From Closterium sp. Naga37s-1 (taxonomy: Eukaryota > Streptophyta > Zygnematophyceae > Desmidiales > Closteriaceae), in assembly GCA_947471745.1 (NCBI GenBank), contig CANJKZ010000820.1, positions 627,501 through 691,500 of the forward strand: a DNA stretch of 64,000 nt, written 5' to 3'. Below, piece after piece: positions 1-10,100 of the stretch (the stretch's first letter is position 1; each line of letters opens with the position of its first letter). The translations under genes were made by a program, and so were the position numbers. The notes beneath the pieces were generated by a model that saw only the letters and a list, made by a program, of their open reading frames with translations, was not told where the DNA came from and did not search any database.

Positions 1-1367
1 TTCTACCTGGCACCTGCGCAATGTGCTTAGCGGCGCGTCCGTCTACCTGCACCTACTTGGTAGGTGCACACATGCGTAGAAGTTTACTTGCCTCTGCGGC
101 ACTGGCAGACCGCTGGTATACCACGCTGGCAGACTACTCTGCTGCAGCGTTGGCAAGCCGCTCTTCTGCTGCGCTGGCATAGTTCGCCCTGTAGAGGGCT
201 TGCTAGGTGTTGTAACGCCATTCTAGCTATATCGACTTGCATGCCTCATTGTAATCTAATGTTCTCTCAATTTCTTTGTGAAACTCTTGCCATATTTCCT
301 TGTGAACGTAGCAAGTAGTGAGAACTCATAGTGCAACGCTACGATCACCCGCACAACCCCGTACCTTCCTCCGTAGTCTACTCCCGTTGTGTAGTGACTC
401 TCCACATGAATAACCCAATGTTGCCTTGTGAAGGGGGCTTTTAAGTGATTCTCAGCATTTGGCAAATTTCGTCAACGTCGCACCTAGCAAAAAAGGGCTT
501 ATAAAAACATTGTAACTCTCCGTTGACAGTTTGACTTCGGTCTTTTCTATTTGAATTCAGTTTCTGTGGTTCATATTGGTTCATAGCCACTGCAACTTGC
601 TCAAGGGGCTTGTAATGTGGATGCAACTGGCTGGTAAAAAAAACACGGGTGCATACTTTCCATCCTGGGCAGAGCAAATTCGCGCGCAGGGGTTGAGCAT
701 CGCGTGTATAAACGACTGGACATCAACTGACCCCCGGCAAAAATATAAAGCATGCCGGGATGGGTTCAACCCTAAACACCATGCAATTTATGTATATATG
801 GTTGAGTTTTCAATTCACGCACGTCATCTCAATGTGATTTATTTGTCCGCACGCAAATCACAGACCTTCTTAATGTTTGGGGGGGGGGAGGGGGGAGAGG
901 GGGGTGAAGGGGAATCAGACCGGTACATTTCGGGGGATTTATTCATGCCGGCCGTTTAACACCACCGACCTGCAACTGCCATCTACTACATAACAAAGGT
1001 GCATCTGCACAACAAAGACAAATACAACCATAATCTGAATGCATGAAAGGTTTGGCCCTACTTATTGCAACTGGTATTGGACGGTCCACGTCAAGGTGCG
1101 CGGAATGGAAGGCTCGCCCCAGCGCAACCATTGCAAAGCCCAATATATTGGGTTAACGTTGAGGAAACAATATGTAACATGTAAAAATATGGGCAATTAC
1201 AAGGAGGTGTTCCTAACCTATCGGCACTCGTCCCATCGGCACTCAATACATCTGGACTCCTCAATCCCATTGGTCTGTTTTTTTTCATGTAATCATCATA
1301 CGCCGTCATCTCCGTAATCAAACCAGCCGACTTGATCAGTTGACGGCATGTCTCCAAACATTCCGAA
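1..1367. other. Intergenic, no gene recognised
   Basis: No open frame here resembles a known family. A few degenerate repeats built on the words CGCTGGCAGAC and GCTGCGCTGGC lie around 90-195. A poly-G tract interrupted by A sits at about 880-905. I see no splice-phased exons. Confidence 0.5.
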
Positions 1368-1724
1368 TCACGGCCGTTGCCCGAACCCATACACAAAGCC
1401 GAGTAAGTAACTGCACGACCTAGAAAGTAATTGCATGACTTTGGATATGAAATTCCACGTAAACATTAGAGATCCCTCAAACCCGAGCATCCACCAAATA
1501 CGGAGCATACACCAAGAAAACCCTCCCCTCATTCTCATTATCCTCCCCATGCTTGCCCACCAAATCAATATACCCCCCCACATAGACGAAGCAGTGTGAA
1601 GGAGGATGGCACGAGCCTGGGCGCACTTCAAGGTCATACCAACCAACGACTCCAAAGACCTTATGAGATAAGATAAAAATGACAGGGCGTCATCTGTCAC
1701 GCCCCCCGCTACACAATAAGCTGC

Positions 1725-3752
1725 AAGAGAGTGAAGCTCGTAGTCACGCTGAGCAGCGACGTGCAGCAGAACCCGAAGAGTGGTCATCTTCGGGGTCGGG
1801 GAGAAGGTCTGGAAGAAGTCAACTCCCTGACGCTGACTGAAGCGTCGAGCAACGTAGCGCGCCTTGAAGACAGGCGGAGAACCCGGCGGCCGCTTCACCC
1901 TGAAAATCCACATGCCGCTAACGATGTTCGCTCCAGGAGGGGGAACGTCGTTTACGTAAGTGCCTGTAGACTTCCAGGATGCCATCTCTGCGTCCATGGC
2001 CGACTGCCACTGAGAGGAGTAGGGACCCTCTATCGCCTCTGCGTAAGAGCTCGGGGTCGGGATGTCTGGAGCATTTGGGTCTCCCTCAGGTGCAATCAGC
2101 ATGGATACGAGATGAGGTACAGCAGCTGCAAAGCACTCAAATTCCTCCTGTCTGTCGTCAAGGACGTCCGTGCCAAGAGCACACTCACCCTCGACGGGCG
2201 TAGGACAGACAGACTAAGACTCAGCAACAAGGCTAGCGGCGTAGTCTAGATGACAGAGAGCAGCAAATTCGACAAGCTCAGGAACTAAGGCAGACGCAGC
2301 AGTGGACTCAAAGGAAGGGTCAGTGACCACAGTGGTCAGGAGACGCGTGACAGTAGGACTAGCAGCACGAAGGGAGCTAGACTCCGGGTCAGCAAGGGCA
2401 GGAAGAGAGGACGCAGGAGGAGACGGCAGAGGGACACGCTGCGGAGCAGTGGACGGACACAGAGCCATCTGGTGCGTGCCAGGGACAGGAGGAGGACGGT
2501 GACGCGAACCACGACGACTAGTGCGAGCAGCACGAACACGCGACGCAGGACGAGAATCAGGCTCAAGACGCTCCGTAAGACCTCCAGTCGGACCAGTGTA
2601 AGGAGAAGGAGCATGCAGTGGGGAGGCGGGCTGTAACTGTGACTGCGACTCAACGGGCGGTGGACACTCTAAGGAAGGAGCAGGACCAGTAGAAGGCGGG
2701 AGACCAAGAACTTGCTGAAGGAGCGGAACGAAGTATGGCCGCGGCCGTGCAGTGCCTCCAGAACCAGCAGGGACAGCACCAGCACCTCCAGCGTCAGCTC
2801 CAACTCCAGCAGCACCACTAGCTCTAGCAGCACCTCCAGCAGCTCCAGTAGTGCCAACTCCAGCACCCCCAGGAGCACCGGCTCCAGCAGCACCTCCAGC
2901 GCCAGCACCTCCAGCAGCACCAGCTCCAGCAAGACCACCAAAAGGCCCAGCAGGTCCAGTAACGCCAGCTCCAGTGGCTCCAGCAGCACCCGCTCCAGCA
3001 GCACCGCCAGCTCCAGCCCCTCCAGTAGCTCCAGCTATAGCAGCACCACCAAGCCCAGCAGCTCCAGTACCTCCAGGACTAGCACCTCCGGGACCAGCGG
3101 CTCCAGAACCCCCAGCAGCTCCAGTAGCAGCAGGACCTCCAGCGCCCGTAGCACCACCAACTCCAGAAGCACGGCTCCAGCACCGAGCAAATCACTCGCG
3201 CAGCTGCTGTGGAGAGAGTGGCTCCCGCCGGGACGAAGCACCCAAAGGACCTCCAGGCTCAGCACCTCCAGACTCCACACTCGCAGGCTCAGCACCCTCA
3301 GGCTCCGCACCCCCAGACTCAGCAACCCCAGGCGAAGCACCCCCAGACTCAGCACCCCCAGGCTCCGCACGCTCAGGCTCAACACCCCCAGACCCGGCAC
3401 CCGCAGGCTCAGCACCCCTAGCAGCACCAGAGTCAACAGCTACCTCGACAGGCTCGACTGCGTCTACCTGGGACACACCTGAGGGGGCAGGACCCTGAGG
3501 GGGGAGGGGGTCTACCGGGGGAGGACCTGGCGCGAGGAAGAGCGGTGAGGAGGGGGGGGGGGGGGGGGGCGGCTCCGCGACGAGCAGAGACGGCGCCAAG
3601 GGGGGGGGGGGGCGCGACGAGCAGAGACGGCGCCTAGGGGGAGCCGCGACAAGCAGGGGCGACGCCCCGGGGGCGCCGCGACGAATAGGGGCGGCGTCCA
3701 GGGGGCGCCGCGACGAGCAGGGACGGCGCCCAGGGGGCGCCGCGACATGCAA
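1725..3752 (-). pseudogene. Ty1/copia pol remnant (linker and N-terminal reverse transcriptase)
   Basis: One minus-strand frame runs from about 3752 to 1725. It begins with Ala/Pro/Gly-rich tandem text, then a linker containing REW-F-AR and RPYFVPLLQQVLGLPPS. It continues into the conserved start of the copia reverse transcriptase: WQSAMDAEMASWKSTGTY, GMWIFRVKRPPGSPPVFKAR, QGVDFFQTFSP and ELHSL. Similarity stops after ELHSL, before the catalytic YVDD block, so the product could not polymerise DNA. Two in-frame stops break it: TGA at 3192-3194, where the family usually has Trp, and TAG at 2214-2216. No frameshift is needed to read across them. Similarity is judged by eye against plant copia polyproteins. 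Confidence 0.85.
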
Positions 3753-4140
3753 GGGCGACGCCCCAGGGACGCCGCGACGATTAGGGGCGGTGTCCAGGGG
3801 GCGTCGCGACAGATAGGGGGGACGCCGCGCGGGTCCCGCAGGGGCGTCGCGGCGAGGAGGGGCGACGCGCGGCTCGGCAGGGCGGCGCGCGGGTCGCAGG
3901 GGCAGCGCCCACGGCTGCAGGGGCTACGCGCGGCTCGGGAGGGCGGCGCGTGGGCTGCAGAGGCAGCGCCCACGGACTGCAGGGGCGACACGCGGCTCGG
4001 CAGGGCGGCGCGCGGGCTGCAGAGGCAGCGCTCACGGGCTGCAGGGGCAGGCACGGCTGCAGGGGCAGTACGGTCGCCGGGGCAGCACGCGGGCTGCAAG
4101 GGCAGTGCGGCTGCAAGGGCAGCTAACTCAGTTAGGGCAG
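3530..4140. repeat. GC-rich tandem array in the gag position of the copia remnant
   Basis: Degenerate units of about 30 bp are built on GTCGCGGCGCCCCCTGG-type words (minus strand) at 3600-3830 and on CTGCAGCCCGCGCGCC-type words at 3850-4130. Poly-G runs lie at 3555-3571 and 3601-3612. The array starts almost directly after the primer-binding site, where gag should be. Confidence 0.7.
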
Positions 4141-4174
4141 GGCGGAACGTTCGGTGGGCCCTAGGAACGATTCT

Positions 4175-4186
4175 GCTCTAATACCA
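4175..4186 (-). other. Primer-binding site of the copia element
   Basis: The minus strand reads TGGTATTAGAGC, one base different from the usual plant copia site TGGTATCAGAGC, which pairs with the 3' end of initiator tRNA-Met. It directly follows an LTR-like TGACA end. Confidence 0.8.
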
Positions 4187-4469
4187 TGTCACAATAGTAG
4201 CACAAGTGGGGACTAGGTTTAAGTGAGGGCCTAGGCTTAGTAGCCTAGGCCAAGGGGAGTCGAGTGAGTTGTGGGCCAAGGAGAGAGGAGAATGAGTGTT
4301 CACTATAGCGCTAGGGTACATATAGCAAACAAAGAGGTGCACCACCTATAAAGTTAATATCTACACTACAGCTAGAATTACATGCAGTACAAGGTCTGTA
4401 TAGGCAAAACCTAACAATACTGTACCCCACAAGGAGTGCCCCACTACAGCCTACAACATAGTTCTGACA
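4187..4469 (-). mobile_element. Candidate 5' LTR of the copia remnant
   Basis: This 283-bp stretch starts TGTCAGAACT and ends ATTGTGACA on the minus strand. It abuts the primer-binding site and has the expected TG...CA termini. The inner end is well supported by the primer-binding site. The outer end is chosen only because TGTCA mirrors TGACA, because no second LTR copy is available for comparison. Confidence 0.5.
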
Positions 4470-5537
4470 CTTGCTTAATTGGTTCATAAAAAGTCGCATG
4501 CAGTAATATATAGTATCAATTCCATATTTCATATATAAGCGGAGATCGAGGTTGAGCGTATGCATAGGTAGATCACGTGGTCGCATAGGGGGGTGTGATA
4601 ACCAACTTGCGATGTAGGGGAAGTGAGTTATTGCGTGTAGATTTAATGTGTTATTGTTTGGTTGATATTGGTATTCGGAATGTCCGAGTTTGTAGAAAAA
4701 AAATGGAATTGGTGGTCGAAATGGGTTCGTTTCCCCTGACAAGCTTTTGGTTTACGTACTTGGTATCAGATTAGGGGATAGCGTTGAGAGACTAAGAAAA
4801 CTTCGGGTCGATAACTTGAGTAATGGTGAGTGATGGTGTTTACACTTTTCATGAAATCTGTTCGATTTGGTAAATGATATATTTGTTAGCCCTCTCGTAT
4901 GAGGAGCCTGTATAGGAGGGCAAAGTGAAGCACATCCAACTGATGTGCTTCCTGCTGCGTGCCATGCATGTGTAGTATACTTGGCTTCATGGGCCAACAC
5001 CACTTGTGTCTTCACCAAGATGCCCTGCCTCGTGATAATCAACGACTCTGCATACCGCTTGACGTTGTCCCTGCAACACTTTACTTGCCATAATTTTGAT
5101 CTCTGTACACAGTATTGTATTTGGTTATACTCGCTGATTGGCGTTCTGACCATTTGTCTCATAGGCTGGGCTGGTAGTACGACCATGGGTTGTCTCTCAT
5201 ACACTTTGTTGTTCTTGCCGACTGTCCTTTTGGCCCCTTGTCTTAGAAGTTGGATTTGTAGTGCCATCATGCGTTGTTTCTCGCTTTCTATATGGTGACA
5301 TCCATTACTTAACATAAGGGGTGTCTCAACATACACATTTATGTTCGTATATGTAATTTGTAGGCTAGGTTGGGTTGCACAACAGAGAGTATGGGTTGTT
5401 ATTTATACCCCCCTCATGAGTGATTTCATCAAGTTTTTAACAACGACCGTCAACTCAAAAAGTAAGGAGGATGCAGAAGGAACAGATCGCAAGATGCACG
5501 AAGCTGTCAAATGTTGTAGCACGTAGTGAGGCATGTC
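4470..5537. other. Intergenic, possible second retroelement remnant
   Basis: A primer-binding-site-like word, TGGTATCAGATTAGGG, lies on the plus strand at about 4763. It could mark another decayed LTR element. No LTR pair or coding domain accompanies it. A 194-codon minus frame (4752-5336) has no domain I recognise and is probably chance or a fragment. Confidence 0.35.
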
Positions 5538-5542
5538 ATGTG

Positions 5543-5680
5543 TATCAGAGGTCCACTGGTGATCCCCGATTGATCCTAGGGAAGGGTTACAGGCACGTTG
5601 GCTTGGGGGGTTATGGGCGCACTTACCCGCTACACAAATAAGCCCTTTTACCCCAGTGGTTGGTGGCTGGGATTCTGACA
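5543..5680 (+). repeat. TRIM left LTR
   Basis: This 138-bp terminal repeat starts TATCAGAGGTCCACTGG, with TA in place of TG, and ends GGGATTCTGACA. It aligns along its full length with the right copy and with the LTRs at 51081 and 52442. Confidence 0.9.
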
Positions 5681-5692
5681 TGGTATCAGAGC
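5681..5692 (+). other. TRIM primer-binding site
   Basis: TGGTATCAGAGC matches the complement of the initiator tRNA-Met 3' end and directly abuts the left LTR. The following bases, GAAGGTCTCGAGTTCGAATC, resemble a tRNA T-arm (GTTCGAATC), which suggests an extended tRNA relationship. Confidence 0.88.
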
Positions 5693-5739
5693 GAAGGTCT
5701 CGAGTTCGAATCCCGGTGTGTGCACTTTGGGCATCCCAG

Positions 5740-5749
5740 TGCGGGGGGG
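5740..5749 (+). other. TRIM polypurine-like tract
   Basis: TGCGGGGGGG lies directly before the right LTR, in the position where plus-strand priming is expected. Confidence 0.7.
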
Positions 5750-5887
5750 TGCCAGAGGTCCACTGGTGATCCCTGATTGATCATAGGGAAGGGTTACAGG
5801 CACGTTGGCCTGGGGGGTTATGGACGCACTTACCCGCTACACAAATAAGCCCTTTTATCCCAGTGGTTAGTGGCTGGGATTTTGACA
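5750..5887 (+). repeat. TRIM right LTR
   Basis: This 138-bp terminal repeat starts TGCCAGAGGTCC and ends GGATTTTGACA. It is followed by the target-site duplication ATGTG. Confidence 0.9.
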
Positions 5888-5892
5888 ATGTG

Positions 5893-7103
5893 GGGTACAG
5901 TTTTTAGGGTTAGTTACATGTACCCCAACTCACAGTAATACAGACATCATTCCGTTTCTGACAGAAGCGGCTATTGAGAAGGACGCTGTGCAGATGTTGC
6001 TGCCAGATCTGCGGAGACTGCTTAATTTCGTAGAGTTTTTTTTGCAGCTGTCACACCTGGGAGCCTCACACTTAACCGTACTAATTTATCATGACAACTT
6101 TTGGACTAAATGATGTGGTATACAAAATAATGGCTTAAATGCTATGTTTGTGTATGAAATATGTCTAGTGTTCAAACGAGTCCTAGATTCTGGCTGACGC
6201 TGAACAGTTTCTCGATTCAGTGCTGGTCTTCCGCCCAATCTCCCAGTCCCAGACTCGTTTTCAGGGAATAAAAGTTGAACTAGCTGTTGAGGCGGCGGTG
6301 GCTGTACTGGTATAGGAGCGTTACTCGCATGATGTTTCCGATAAAAGTCTGCTTAGCTTTCAGGCAATGATATTGGTATATTTGAGGTGTCATTCCTCTT
6401 ACACTGCCGATCCTACCGAACGGCCAACATAGAATCCATATAATCGGTTCTCTGGATTCTCTGCGTGTAAAACCGTCCATAGGCAGCTCACTGGCGTTTT
6501 CGCAGAATCCGCCGCCGACTTCGAGGCGCTGGCTCCGACCAGGTATTGGTTTCCGAGTTATTTATGCAAGGCGCTTTTGAAAAAAAACAAAAAACAAAAA
6601 CGAAAAACAATCGGTAGTTATCTGTTCACACACGTATTGCTTCCTGACCATGTAGAGTTACTTCTGGTGGTTCCGCGGTTACGGAGCGGGTTTGGCGCGC
6701 GCACGTTTTCTTGTTAACGTGGAGATCTGGGTGCTGGGACGCGCGATGCGATGTTGGTAGTGCCACTGGGTGCGGAACACTCGGATAACAGGAGGGTTGG
6801 GGGGGAGAAAGCGCAGGGTAGCGGGGAGGCATGGGAAAAAATGCAGAGGTTTTTTGTGAGCCCCCTCGGAAGTTCTGGGTGGGACGCGCAATGCGGCGTT
6901 GATGGTGCTGCTGGGTCGGGGAAGCGGAGGGAAGCGGGGAGCGCACGTCCGGTTCCAAAAGCGTCGCACATCTTTTGTAAACAAAACTCGGATATTTTGG
7001 CTTTCCCTTTAACAATTTCCCCCTTTCCTTTCCTCACCCTTTGCCCCACTCTCCCACCACGACCTCCCCCCCCCCCCCTGCTTCCGCTCCCCCTCCTCCC
7101 AGC
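5893..7103. other. Intergenic, 5' flank of the Agenet/ENT gene
   Basis: No exon-like segment is recognised. An A-rich tract (about 6579-6610) and the pyrimidine-rich stretch with a C-run directly upstream of the start codon (7030-7100) are the only notable features. The latter probably lies in the 5' untranslated region. A short stretch after the TRIM, TGTGGGGTACAGT, resembles part of the copia LTR at 4187-4469, but the match is too short to call. Confidence 0.45.
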
Positions 7104-10100
7104 ATGTCCGCTCTTTCCCTGAAGCGGTGGCGCGTGGGGGAGAGGGTGGAGGTTTCCCGCCCGGGGGAAGGCCTTCAGGGGGGATGGTTCACCGCCGTGC
7201 TGATGGCGGTAGATAGAGGCGCGCAGAGGGGTTCAGTGCGGTACGAGGAGATGATGGAGGCCGACGGGGTGACCAGGCTGAGTGAAGACGTCAGCTTGGA
7301 TCAAATCCGCCCCGTGCCACCTGGCATAGAGGGAGACGACCCTGCCACGTGGACTGAGGTAAGTGGAGGAGGAGATTTGTGGAGGCGTGGGGTGGGAGAT
7401 AGATGTCAACTACTTGTCATGCTTGTTATATGGGGAAATCCTAAGCTAAAAAAGCACCCATACCTGTTCTCCCTGCTATCTCGACTCTTCCGTCCCACCT
7501 TCCCTACTCTTCCTGCAGCCCCCGTCCTCACCCTTCATTTCCACTTAGTGGTTCTTTTTTTATTCCTCTTCGAACACCCCTCCCCTCCTTCCAGGGCCAT
7601 GCAGTGGATGCTTGGCACATCAATGCCTGGTGGGTCGGCACCATCCTTGCCCGAACCACACCCGAACCTGACTCTCTCGGTGCCATGCCTGGCGCTAGGC
7701 TCGGCACCGAGGCTGAGGTGCCGGCGTTCCGAGTGGGTCTGCGGGGATTAGAGGACCAGAAGGTGTTTCTGGCCCGTGACCTGCGCACGAGAATGGATTG
7801 GCTTCAGGGCGAGTGGATACCTTTTGAGCCTCTACCTGCGGCTGCAGCTGACACAGCTTCTGCGGCTACAGCAGCTGCTGCTTCTGTGAGAGCTCCTGCT
7901 GCTGCTGCTTCTGCTTCTAGTGAACCTGGCGCCGTTGTCACTACTGCTGCTGTTACCGATGCAACAATGGGTGGTGCCAGTGAATCGGCGTGTGCTCATG
8001 CTGCGTCAGATGCTGTGACCGATGCAACCCATGCTGCAATCCATGCTGTGACCGATGCAACCCATGCTGCAATCCATGCTGTGGCTGATGCTGTAACTGC
8101 AGCTACAAGTTATGCTGTAACTGACGCTGCAACTGATGCAGTGTCTGAAGCGCTAACTGAAGCTGTGACTGAATCTGCAATTGAAGCTGTGACCGAAGCT
8201 GCAACTGATGCAACCGATGGTGCAGCTGGTGATTCACGTGCACTCGGGGGTGATGGAGAAAGTGCTTCAGGGTCCGAGGTTCAGGAGGGGGATGAGGCCC
8301 CAAGGGGGGTTGAAGCGATGAACTTTGAGGCGCCTGAAAAGGCTATAGGGACAGAAGAGCAGGCGGGGGATGAGGTTGTAATGGGGGAAGGAGCGGGGTC
8401 ATGCCGGGAAGCAGAGGACGGAGACGCCAGGGCAGCAGCAGCAGCAGCAGCAGCGGCGGCGGCAGCAGCGGCGTCAGATTCAGAAGCAGTAGCAGCAGAG
8501 GACAGAGAAGCAACTTCAGCAGCAGAAGGAAAAGCTGCAGCAGCAGGGGATGAAGAAACAGGTGCAATATCAGCAGGATCACCAGCAGCGACCGAACAAG
8601 CAGCAGCAGCACCAGGTGTTGGGGAGTGTAGGGGAGAGTGTGGAGGAGAGCGTGGAGGAGAGTGTGGAGGAGAGTGTGGAGGAGAGTGTGGAGGAGAGTG
8701 TGGAGGAGAGTGTGGAGGGCCGTGCAGGCAGGGGCAGGGTGGTGAGAAGTCGCAGGTTGCTGCTCATGGGGAGAAAGATCAAGGGGAGCAGCTGAACATA
8801 TCGCATGGGCAGGTGACAGTAGGAAAGGGTGCCGTTATTGAAGGGCGGGCTGGCTCTGTGAGTGTGGGTGATGCTGGTGATTGGAAGGGATGTGAAGGAG
8901 GAGGAGTTGCCCGAGGGGATGGTGGAGAGAGGGATGGTGGAGAGAGGGATGGTGAGGCAGAGAGTGAAGTGAACAAGAAGGGTGGGGAGGAGGGTGGAGA
9001 GAAGGATAGAGAGGAGGGTGGTAGGCAAGGTAGTGAGGAGGAAGTACGTCATAAAGGAAGGGAGAATTGTAGGGGGTGTGAGACAGGAGGAGTCGAGAAG
9101 GCCACTGGTCTGGCCACGATTCTTGGCAGCTCAGCAGGTTACTGTGCGCGCCTGCTAGGTGCAGTGGGAGGGGAGGAGGTAAGGGAAGGAGTGGAAGAGA
9201 ATGGAGAAGAGGAGCGTAGGGGAAGGTGTGATGAACGAGCAGGTGAGGAGGCCACTGGTGTAGCCACGATCCTTGGCAGCACAGCAGGCATCTTTGTGCG
9301 AATGCATGGTGCAGTGGGAGGGGATGGGGTAAGGCAAGGAGTGGAAGAGAAAGGGCCGGGCCAAGGTGGAGGCTTGAAACCAGGCAAGGTGGGTGGGCGT
9401 GAGTGCTCGGCAGCAGATGACACCTGTCAGGATGACACCTGTCAGGATGGCACCTGTCAGGATGGCACCTGTCAGGATGGCACCTGTCAGGATGGCACCT
9501 GTCAGGATGGCACCTGTCAGGATGGCACCTGTCAGGATGGCACCTGTCAGGTTGACACCTGTCAGGATGGCACCTGTCAGGTTGACACCTGTCAGGATGG
9601 CACCTGTCAGAGTAAACCCTGTCAGGATGACCCGTGGGATTTGAGTGCTACAGATGCTGCTGTCAGTGCTGCCGCTGCTCCTTCTGTGGTTGTTTACAAG
9701 CGGAGGAAGACGGTTCAGGGATGGCTGGGAACGAACGTGGCTCGCAGCAAGGGAGAGTTGCACACACACAGGGGGACTCTTGTGGAGGAGAAGGAGATGG
9801 AGCTTGAGAGGGGTGGTGGTATGAGATTCGGGAGTGGGGTTGGTAAGAGTGCGGTTGGTGGCAAGGTGAGGAAGAGGGAGGGGCTTGCGCGGCAGTGCAA
9901 GGGAAAGAGAGGAGGAGAGCAGAGCAGTTTAGAAGAAGGTAGAAGAGGAGGAGGGAGAGAAGGTGTTTTAAAGGCCATCACACATGCAACAAGCAGCAAT
10001 CCGCCTTCCACCCCCAATGCCACGCTGAAATCACCTGCTTTATTGAAATCACCTGATCTGCTGAAAACACCCGATCTGCTGAAAGCACCTGGTGCGCATC

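Larger units (their letters stand above)
1725..4469 (-). mobile_element. Degenerate Ty1/copia LTR retrotransposon
   Basis: Reading on the minus strand, the order is a candidate 5' LTR (4469-4187), a primer-binding site for initiator tRNA-Met (4186-4175), a GC-rich repeat array, and the linker plus start of a copia reverse transcriptase, which ends abruptly at about 1725. Gag, protease and integrase are missing. No matching 3' LTR is visible down to base 1. The remaining pol frame has two nonsense codons. This is therefore a dead, internally deleted and 3'-truncated copy. Confidence 0.85.
5543..5887 (+). mobile_element. Complete 345-bp TRIM (miniature LTR retrotransposon)
   Basis: Two 138-bp direct repeats (5543-5680 and 5750-5887) flank only 69 bp. 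The inner part holds the initiator tRNA-Met primer-binding site TGGTATCAGAGC directly after the first LTR and a G-rich polypurine-like tract directly before the second. The second LTR starts TG and both end in TTGACA or CTGACA; the first LTR has a mutated start, TA for TG. A 5-bp target-site duplication, ATGTG, flanks it at 5538-5542 and 5888-5892. There is no coding capacity, so it must have moved using enzymes from another element. This fits the TRIM/SMART class known in plants. A relative is present at 51081-52579. Confidence 0.92.

Noticed and set aside
2752..3498. Plus-strand Pro/Ala-rich frame, possible cell-wall protein
   Set aside because: Antisense of the repetitive copia linker; the minus frame carries the recognisable pol text.
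4752..5336. 194-codon minus frame with varied composition
   Set aside because: Not low complexity, but no motif, no splice context and no family I can name; left as intergenic.
5888..5930. TGTGGGGTACAGT stretch similar to part of the copia LTR
   Set aside because: The match is about 15-20 bp and does not extend; too short to call a solo LTR.
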